This document shows positions 56,690 through 64,000 of a stretch of DNA of 64,000 nucleotides, one piece after another. The stretch is from Gnetum montanum. Lineage: Eukaryota > Streptophyta > Gnetopsida > Gnetales > Gnetaceae. The DNA lies in contig MNCI01033529.1 in the NCBI GenBank assembly GCA_015680685.1, forward strand, positions 874,993-938,992. Reading direction: 5' to 3'. The notes below the pieces were generated by a model. That model had not been told where the DNA came from, did not search any database, and saw only the letters and a program-made list of their open reading frames with translations. Every line of letters begins with the position of its first letter. The first letter of the stretch is position 1. The translations under genes and the position numbers were made by a program.

Positions 56690-59600
56690 TTACGCATCTC
56701 CCCTAGTGTCACTGTCACCAGTATCCCTTAGGTCAGGCTCCAAGCCTAATAAATCCTCCTCAAGTGGGCCGTCCTTCTTAGAAAGTATTCCTTCGTAAGG
56801 AATGCCATCCCCATGAGGCCCCTGCTCCAACATCGGTTCCACAACAGGACGCTCTTCGCTATTATGCTCCTCTTCTTGTGCTTGTTCCTCATCTTGTTCT
56901 CCTTCATCCTTCGATTCTTGTACCTGTATACAGCACATACGTTAGCAAAGATTTGACATCACAATCAGAAAAATTAGATGTAATAATGTTTAAACCTACT
57001 CGTGACAGTCCTGCTTCCACAGCAAAGGGGAGCTATTCTAAACCAACCCACAGATGCTACATAATCTCATCTTCTGTTAGCTCAGACCATACGCCATTCC
57101 CCAGAGCAGCTCCAGCCTTCACCTTCCCCTTTTCCACACTAGTCCAGTGAGGTGGGTCAGGGAAAAAAGTAGGGATAGTAGTCTTGCCCTTGGGAAGAGT
57201 CACTTCTCTCTCCGGTGACACGCTTACTGTCACCTGCTCTTGAAACTTTTCGAAAGCTTGGGATGCGCCAATGATGTCCAGGAATACCCGCAAGCATTGA
57301 GCTTCGATGACAGAATCATGATAATGTTGATGATAAGCGATACTTTCTCGCTTATAAAAATGCTTGTGATCCTTTTCCTTCTGCCCCCACTCTTGCATGC
57401 TTGCACAGAAATCCTTCTAGTCTTGGCTTTTCTGAGATAACAGCTCTATCTGCATCCGCTGCTCCACCAATTCCCAACTGGTCTGCACGCTGTTCCTGAT
57501 TATGGTCCAATAGCGAGAGTAGTCGATCACATCTGTGCGCTAGTCTTCCTCACCCATTTCCCGTGCCTGTAGGAACTCGCATCATGATTTTAAATCTCTG
57601 ACCTCCTTGGCCAGAGACTCTTTCTTCCTTTCTAACCTCTGTAGCCTTTTCCAGAGGTCGTCATTGACACTATTACTCTCCCATAAGGAGCGAGTCGAGC
57701 GTAACACACATTTACGCATATCCTCATAAATGCTATGTGGCATGACCGCCCCGTCAGATGGAGGCTCCACTGTGTCCAGATCAATGGGCTCTGTTGGGTC
57801 CCATCGAAGGCGAGCTCCTGACAGCAAACATTATCAACATAAATGAAATACTATCATTTTCTAATGAAATAAACTTGTTGATGCAATAACATACCAGCTC
57901 CAAGATCGACGCACTTGATCATATCGCTGACAACGCCTTCCATGAAGGCGAATTTTTCAAGAAACTCTCTCCATGTTCTGCTCATAGAGGCAGACACGGA
58001 TACATCTTCTTCACCTGTAGCGTAATTTAGTTAAAGAGTATAATTATTAATAAAACTCCTCAAGACATCCAATACGCTTACCACCTCTACCAGTTACGGT
58101 GGGGAGTGCGTCAACAGTTCCCGCCGCCTCCCTCTCCTCACGCACAAGAGTCTATGCATCGTTGGTCCTAACAGTTGGGGCCTCTCCTTCCAAAATTGGG
58201 GCCCATTCCGCACGACTTAATATTGTTGCCCCTATCTTAGGGGTCAACTGTTTTGTAGGTTTTGCTGTGCCAATCACATACATACTTAGACGATTCATAA
58301 TATCTTGAATAGAAATCGCGTAATACAATAACTTTCACCATGTGTCTTTTATGCTTACCAGGCGAAGGTTTACTCCGTTAAACTCTAACTTGCATGGTTA
58401 GACCAGTGCCACTCCCAGGTTCCATAGCGGCCTTGGTTAAGCGAAGCCTTTTTCACCGAGCTGAAGGCTCTACAATTTCTATCGCCAAACGTTTACCTCG
58501 CGAGGCATTTCCAGTGTAAGTGGGCATTATGCCGCCTACGCTATCGGGGCCTTGTATTCAAGACACTGCCAAATCCCTTGTCATGATAGATAGAGATTCG
58601 CAAGTCCCTTTCAGGGGATCCTATCCACGGGTAGTGCCGAAAATGTGGGTAATCCAAGGTTTTGATAGTTGGTTTTAGTCTTGCTGCACCCAAACCCCAT
58701 TCCTCTGGACGACCAAAAATTCAGCAAAACGCCGAAGGCAAGCTATGAAGAAGGCGTAATGCACGTTGAAATGAAAATCAAGCTTCTGGAAAAGCTTGAT
58801 CATCTCAGTGCGTAATCCCTCAGCAAAATAGCTTGCCCAGTTGAACTGGGTCCCTTCCTCCATAACCTCCCGCATGATACGGGTTTGTTCTATAGAAAAG
58901 AACTTCCCCTCCGAGAGTGTTTTGGGGAAAGCCTGGGCCCAGAACAGGGGATAAATTGTCTTGATGGTCTCTGGTTCAATCCACTCACAAGGGATCCCCT
59001 TAGGCTCCTTTGTGGCCCCTAACCACTCCTCTAGCCACTTCTGGCAAGCAAGGCTCCTCTTCACCTTTTCCTCTATGGGAAGGCCATCAGAGGGGATGTC
59101 GAAAAGGTTTGCAAAAAGCTAAGCATCAATATCAAAAAATACACATACGTGATGCACGCGCGTGCAAAAGCGCTCAGCCCTTTTGCTAAAGGAGTTGACT
59201 AGGGTTAACATTTCACTGGTGGGGACATCAGGGGTTATGGTCAAAAATAAGTGCATTAGCCTCGCTTGGCGTAGCTTGGTGACCATCGCAACTGTGGCTG
59301 CCGCATGGCCGAGCTAGCATTGTGCCTCCTTGATTTCACCGTAGTGGAAGAAAAGGGTATTTGCCTCGCGGTCGGAAATTGTAAGGGTAATCTCCCGGGA
59401 TTCCCTAACTGAACAATGCAAGACACATAACACTATTACGCGACATTCACAATTTACAATTACATCATGCAAAATAGATTACACAGCAGTTTTACTAGGT
59501 CCAAATGGCAAAGGAAATGAAGGAAGTTTCCTCTGCCTGTCCGCAACGGTAAGGGGCGGATCCAAAGTCCAATCATCATGTAGCCACCCAAGATTTTGGG

Positions 59601-59715
59601 AATTCTTGAAAGCGTCAGCATAGCAGGTGGGGTATTCATGAATGTCGAAGCCGATCTGCCCCATAACACTAGCGCATACGTTGCTAGTAGAGGTAAACGC
59701 CTTTATTTCTATTTC
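56690..59715 (-). pseudogene. Multi-exon accessory gene, second copy (fragment D)
   Basis: Exons on the minus strand: 59715-59496 (cut by element B), 59408-58359, 58264-58082, 58014-57895, 57817-57000 and 56923-56690. Donors read GTAAAA, GTAAGC, GTAAGC, GTATGT and GTAGGT; acceptors read TTCAG, CACAG, TACAG, GTCAG and TACAG. The exon at 59408-58359 is 1050 nt, the same length as its counterpart 28985-30034. Conserved peptides include GQIGFDIHEYP, DPPLTVADRQRKLPSFPLPF, EMLTLVNSFSK, RLFANLFDIPSDGL-like, MEEGTQFNWASYFAEGL, FLVVQRNGVWVQQD, FYKRESIAYHQHYHDS, FEKFQEQVTVSVSPEREVTL and an acidic tail (KDEGEQDEEQAQEEEHNSEE). Stops, mainly TAG, make it a pseudogene, yet similarity to the element 2 copy is concentrated in exons. 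The first exons lie beyond the B insertion. Confidence 0.8.
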
Positions 59716-61172
59716 TGAAACACCGTGAAAATTTGCGAGTCGGCCTCAGGCAAAGATCCGCAATTCAGGCAAGGGTGCATGACAAAATTCCAGAAGGGAG
59801 ATTAAGATAGAGCAACACCAAGAGGCGCGCAGCATCGAATCCTCGACTTCTTGTGCAAATTCCTAATCTTTCTATGCTTTTTCTGTTTACGCTATATCAC
59901 GCAACGTAGCGTAATGGCGCTTAGCATGATTTTGCCTAAACATAGTCCGACATCAGAAGGATAGTTGCTCCGGCATAGGAAGAAGCTTAAGCAGCGCGAT
60001 ATGCGACTTCTTGTGTATTTTGTTAAGTCTTGTGTTCAAAGGCAGGTTTACGCTGTGTTACACATGGAAGCGTAATAAGCTCCGGAACAGTCAAAGGCAA
60101 AGTCTAAGAAAGTGTGATTGCTCATCATATGCTCACCACACAACGTAGCGTATCACAGTGTATTGCATCGCCAAGTTAGACATCATCTACGCTTCATTAC
60201 GCGCGGCTGCGTACGCAAGCGTAAAATAGCTCTAACTCCATGGTTTTCATGTTACGTTACGCTCATTCATGTAACATAGCATAAATGAGCATAATATAAC
60301 CCAAAGACAATTGAGACAGGCCCGACGCGCATCTCTTCTTCACACGCACAATACGCGAACGAGCGTATTGTGCGTAGTCATGAAGTTTGACACAAAAATG
60401 ATCAAACCAATAGTGCCCAAAACATTCGGGACACACGTCATCAGGGTTGCACCTTTTCCACAGAGCGTCGCAGCCTATAAATTCCCTAGTTGACAAAGAT
60501 ACAAAGGTTGGCAAATCAGAGAAGCAAAGGCATTTTTCTGAGCACGGGAGCACTTATCACTTCTGAGTAGAGATACAGAGAGCAGTGCTTTGGCAATTGT
60601 TGACAGCATCACCTTGCGGTAGAGACAGAGCACAGTTCGCTTTGAGCATAGGCGATAGGAGTAATCGTTCTGCTGGGAAGACTCTATTGGTCAGAAACAG
60701 TTGATTGGTAGACGTCAGAGCTTGACCTTCCTTGCATCCTGACTTTAGCCCTCGAGGTAGATTAGACTTCTGTTTGGACAGTTTACTTGTTGTTTTGTGC
60801 TTGCTTTACACTCAGTAATTAGGGTCTCCCTAGTGTAACAAGATATACAAAACATACATTTTTCAAGTCAAAGTGTAGATCTTGAAACTACGTGTTTCTC
60901 TTATGTTAGCCTCCTCTTATCGTGTTTAACATTATCATCGTTGCAATTCGTCTACGTTGTTTTCCCTTCGTTTTTGTGATCCCTCGAATCAGATCGTTTC
61001 ACGAAATATTCATCGGTTTACTGATTATTAAGTCCCTGTCTGATCGACAAGACCATTCAGGATGCCGCAGATCCATTTTTTCCAGCATAGCCCTCACACG
61101 GATCCGTGGTTAAAACTGTGCACACGGAATTTGTTTGGTACTTTCTAGCTGCCGATGTTTTTTGTCGTTACA
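59716..61172 (+). repeat. Element B 5' LTR
   Basis: It starts TGAAACACCGTGAAAATTT and ends TTTTTTGTCGTTACA (1457 bp), followed by the PBS. It shares both end blocks with the LTRs of elements 1 and 2. TATAAATT lies at 60476-60483. It is CpG-rich, with hairpin blocks of the TTACGCT...AGCGTAA type (for example 60188-60224). The left flank is ATTTC (59711-59715), inside an exon of the D gene. Confidence 0.9.
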
Positions 61173-61178
61173 GTTTTA

Positions 61179-61195
61179 TGGCGCTAGAAGGAGGG
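61179..61195 (+). promoter_or_regulatory. Element B primer-binding site
   Basis: TGGCGCTAGAAGGAGGG, six bases after the LTR end. This is the least decayed version of the PBS used by elements A and 2. Confidence 0.9.
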
Positions 61196-61417
61196 ATTTT
61201 TAGGTTCCGATCCGCCTTTTTTGGGTAGCCCTGTTAGCGATCTATACCCAAAATCGTAAACGTAATACCTCCAGGGAAGCTTACAATAGATCGTGTGGTG
61301 TAGATCGGTCTCAGCAACTATTCCTTTGGAATCCTACAGGGTAGAAAGCCTATTTGGGATCTTATTTCCAGCCATTTCTTAGATCTGATTACCAGTCACA
61401 ATCAATCTCATTAATCA

Positions 61418-63035
61418 ATGGATTCCTTTTACACAACAAAAACCGCCATGGTCCCTGCCAATTTGGGTGCCACATCTGTGAACCCTATCGCAGTCGCTAG
61501 ACCAGCTCCTGGCGCAACAGGATCTCAAGGGCCATTGCGCCGATCATTGAGAATTTAGGGAAAAGAGCCCATTTTCATGGTCATAACCCATAAAGAATAC
61601 AACTTTATATGTGTTAAGATCTAGGAGAAGATGGCTCTTAGCCGAGCCGAAGTCGAAGCAAAACAAAATTTTGAGATGGTTCACCGAGGGGGCCATGATT
61701 TCAGGCCAACAGCTTATGACATCATTCCCTTGACCGAACACCAACATGAACTCATTACACAGTTGGTCATGGCCAAGGGCTAGGCGGCACAAGCTGTGGT
61801 GGAGCCCCAGCATGGGGAAGAGGAAGAGGATGAATTGGCAGCCCAGTCGGAACATTTGTTCCATACTCTGAGCCCCCAAACGTACATAAATCCCTTGTTT
61901 CCTTTCACCGGAGAGGTCACTCCTCTTGACCCAGCCATGACCGCACAGATGCATTTCCCTGCCATGCCGTAGGCCACCGCGCAGCCGTCTGGGCCGCAAG
62001 CACAAATACCGCATAATAACATGGGGGCGGCTTCATCACCGCGGGTTCTCCGCATTCCGGCGGTGGTCCCTGCGACCACCGCATCCCATTTCATCTCGTA
62101 GATTTTACCACCTCCGCCCCCTCCAACTCAACAGATCACCACAGCTGTTCAGCCACAACCATACATCCAACAGCCTGCTGCAAGTCAGTGGCCCAACCCT
62201 GCGGCACAACATAATCAACTTGCGCTGTATGGAATGCAACCCTCCGTCGCACCTGCAATGCGAGCTCCATAGGTGGTCTCGCAATACATCTATCCCTATC
62301 TTATGCAACAGGCGGCGGCTAACCCCACTTCACAAACCAGTGGGTGGTGGTCTTCACAGGTCCCTTCACCTATAGGGATCCCCACCCCACAAGTAACTAG
62401 TCAACCTCTCCCGTCGTTTCTGTTCCCACGCGCCACCCTCCCGGTCCAACCTCCTATGCCTTCTGCATAGACACCTCCGTCAACGGGTCTGGACCAAGCC
62501 TTCCAACTTATACAAACCCTCACCGAGGAGGTTCGATGTCTCAAAGCCGCTGGTTTTGATACTATTCAGATCATGGACTTTTACTAGGACAATCCGATTA
62601 GCCCAGCAGTCCCTATGCTGTCGTTACCGCCAGGGATGTCTCTGCCTCATTTTACCAAGTACAATGGGGAGGGGGATCCCAATGCTCACTTGGTCACATT
62701 CAGGTCTGAGTCCTTGTTATTGCAATAGTGGCCACACACCATCATCCGAGTCTTTGCAATGTCCCTAATAGGGAAAGCTTTGGATTGGTACCGAGCCTTC
62801 CCACGCTCTTCGATCTCAACCTTGGAAGACCTGCTGACCCAATTTGTGACCTGCTTCAGATATAACTTGAAACTGGAAGTCACATTGGATCAGCTCATGG
62901 GGGTAAAACAAGACCCGCTCGAGCCCGTCCAAAGGTTTATACAGTGTTGGAATGCAACCTTGAATGAGATCCGCGAGCCGATCGCGGATTCGCATCTACT
63001 TGCTATATTCAAGGGGGCAGTTAATGACTTTATTA
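61418..63035 (+). pseudogene. Element B: gag with nine TAG stops
   Basis: One frame runs from the ATG at 61418 to about 63035 without any indel. The N-terminus has GPLRRSLRI (RRSLRIQ in element 2). The middle is Pro/Gln/Ala-rich (ILPPPPPPTQQITTAVQPQ). The capsid core includes MSLPHFTKYNGEGDPNAHLV, MSLIGKALDWYRAFPRSSI, LLTQFVTCFRYN and EIREPIADSHLLAIFKGAVN. It is interrupted by nine stops, all TAG, at 61556, 61622, 61781, 61970, 62099, 62270, 62468, 62585 and 62726. Where element 2 can be aligned at the first of these it has Gln. The frame ends at the junction with the second LTR; the zinc knuckle, protease and pol are missing. Confidence 0.9.
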
Positions 63036-64000
63036 CGGGTCAGCCTCAGGGGAAGATTCGTAATTTGAGCAAGAACGCGCCTCGAATTTGTCTAAGGACA
63101 AGTTTACGCTCCATCACGCACGGCAGCGTGATAAGCGTAATAGGCTCCAAGACAGTTAAAGACGAATTTGGCTAAGGACAAGTTTACGCTCTATCACGCA
63201 TGGCAGCGTGATGAGCGTAATAGGCTCCGAGACAGTTAAAGGCAAATTTGTCTAAGGACAAGTTTACGCGCCATCACGCACGGCAGCGTAATGAGCGTAA
63301 TAAGCTCCAGGATAGTTAAAAGCAAAATCTAGAGAGGCACGACGAGTTGGCACTTTTTCTTGCGGCGCATACATAGTGGCCTTTACGCTTGTTACGCGGC
63401 GGTGCATATCAGTGTGTGGGTCAAGATTCAAGTTACACGCTCCTTACGCTCCACCACGCGCCGCTGCGTGGTAAGCGTAAGTTATGCATTATTTACACTT
63501 TATCACATGCAGTTGTGTGATGAACGTAAGTTATACTTTGTTTACGCTTCACCATGCACGGCTACGTAGTGAGCGTACGTTACATTTACGCTTTGCCACG
63601 CACAGCTGCGTGGTGAGCGTAAAACAATCTTGAACTCATTGTTTTTACGTCAGTGCGCTCATACACGTAACACAAAGGGAATGAGCGCAAACGCAGCTGA
63701 GACACGCCTATCATAGGCCTGCTCTTTACACGCACAACGCGCAAACAAGCGTGTTGTGCGTAGTCGCAGTTCGACTTAAAAGAATCGCGTCAACAGGATC
63801 CACGACATTCGGGCCCACATCATTAGGGTTGCACGTGTCGTGGCCTATAAATACTCCGGCTGACAAATATACAGAGGGGGGAGATTTTTGGGAAGAGTTG
63901 GCCAGTTGACAAGTTAACGAACCAGAGCACCAGAGCACTTAGCGCTTTTTGTTGGCAGCAGATCAAGAGGACAAGAGCATTTTCTGAGCAAGGGAACACT
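63036..64000 (+). repeat. Element B second LTR, missing its first 20 bases
   Basis: From about 63036 (GTCAGCCTCAGGGGAAGATT) the sequence follows the LTR at 59736 onward and runs off the window. TATAAATA lies at 63846-63853, with TGACAAATATACAGAGG after it as in the first LTR. Same orientation, so it is the 3' LTR joined directly to gag. It contains an extra tandem repeat and more hairpin blocks than the first LTR. Confidence 0.8.
63085..63324 (+). repeat. Three 80-bp tandem repeats in LTR
   Basis: Units begin AATTTGTCTAAGGACAAG at 63085, 63165 and 63245. Each contains the hairpin TTTACGCT..ATCACGC..GCGTGAT..AGCGTAA and a GGCTCC..GACAGTTAAA block. The first LTR of B has one recognisable copy (near 60030-60110). 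Confidence 0.9.

Noticed and set aside
62105-62470. Minus-strand frames opposite gag of element B
   Set aside because: Shadows of the Pro/Gln-rich gag frame; no conservation in element 2.
61418-63035. Genuine UAG recoding in gag
   Set aside because: Nine suppressed stops in one gene is implausible; CAG-to-TAG deamination explains them, and element 2 has Gln at the one site I could align.

Overview
This is a nuclear window from a large, repeat-rich plant genome, probably a seed plant. Every coding region I could identify belongs to LTR retrotransposons. Most are Ty3/gypsy elements of the Tat/Ogre kind, because they carry a second, archaeal-type RNase H (aRH). I found no convincing host gene, no rRNA or tRNA gene and no CRISPR array. 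Nearly all reading frames carry stops, so this is a graveyard of nested insertions of different ages. The right end (56-64 kb) still holds many CpG sites and looks youngest. The left and middle are AT-rich and decayed.

Layout. 1-4431 (minus) is element A, a gag-PR-aRH-RT-RH-INT polyprotein kept in one frame, followed by an N gap, its primer-binding site (PBS) and a probable LTR. 7480-8380 (plus) is the 3' end of element G. About 10.9-13.8 kb is a degenerate tandem array with a period near 188 bp. 14.5-16.68 kb (plus) is the pol remnant of element 0, cut inside integrase by the 3' LTR of element 1 (minus, 16683-18555). Element 1 is itself cut inside integrase by element 2 (minus, 20829-37530), the most complete copy: two 1251-bp LTRs, a 5-bp target duplication with one mismatch, PBS, polypurine tract (PPT), gag, PR, RT, RH, aRH and INT. 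The rest of element 1 pol lies at 37531-41056.

41.2-56.2 kb is a knot of a second LTR family with an Asp-tRNA-like PBS: orphan LTR E (41194-42025), element C' (minus, 42031-48349) with an inverted solo LTR nested in its LTR (46860-47813, perfect TAACT duplication), element F (plus, to 52994) with a coiled-coil accessory protein, and 3' LTR C2 (55078-55976). 56.2-59.7 kb (minus) is fragment D. Element B (plus, from 59716) is inserted into an exon of D and has lost everything between gag and its second LTR.

The most interesting feature is a multi-exon gene on the strand opposite gag-pol, between PR and RT in element 2 (27405-31915). It is also present, with the same exon-intron layout, in D (56690-59715). 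Because the introns lie antisense to the element's genomic RNA, they would not be spliced out during retrotransposition. A second antisense, spliced-looking segment sits between INT and the 3' LTR in elements 1, 2 and G. Other points are the unusual PR-aRH-RT order in A, nine premature stops in B gag that are all TAG, and CpG-rich hairpin arrays in the LTRs.
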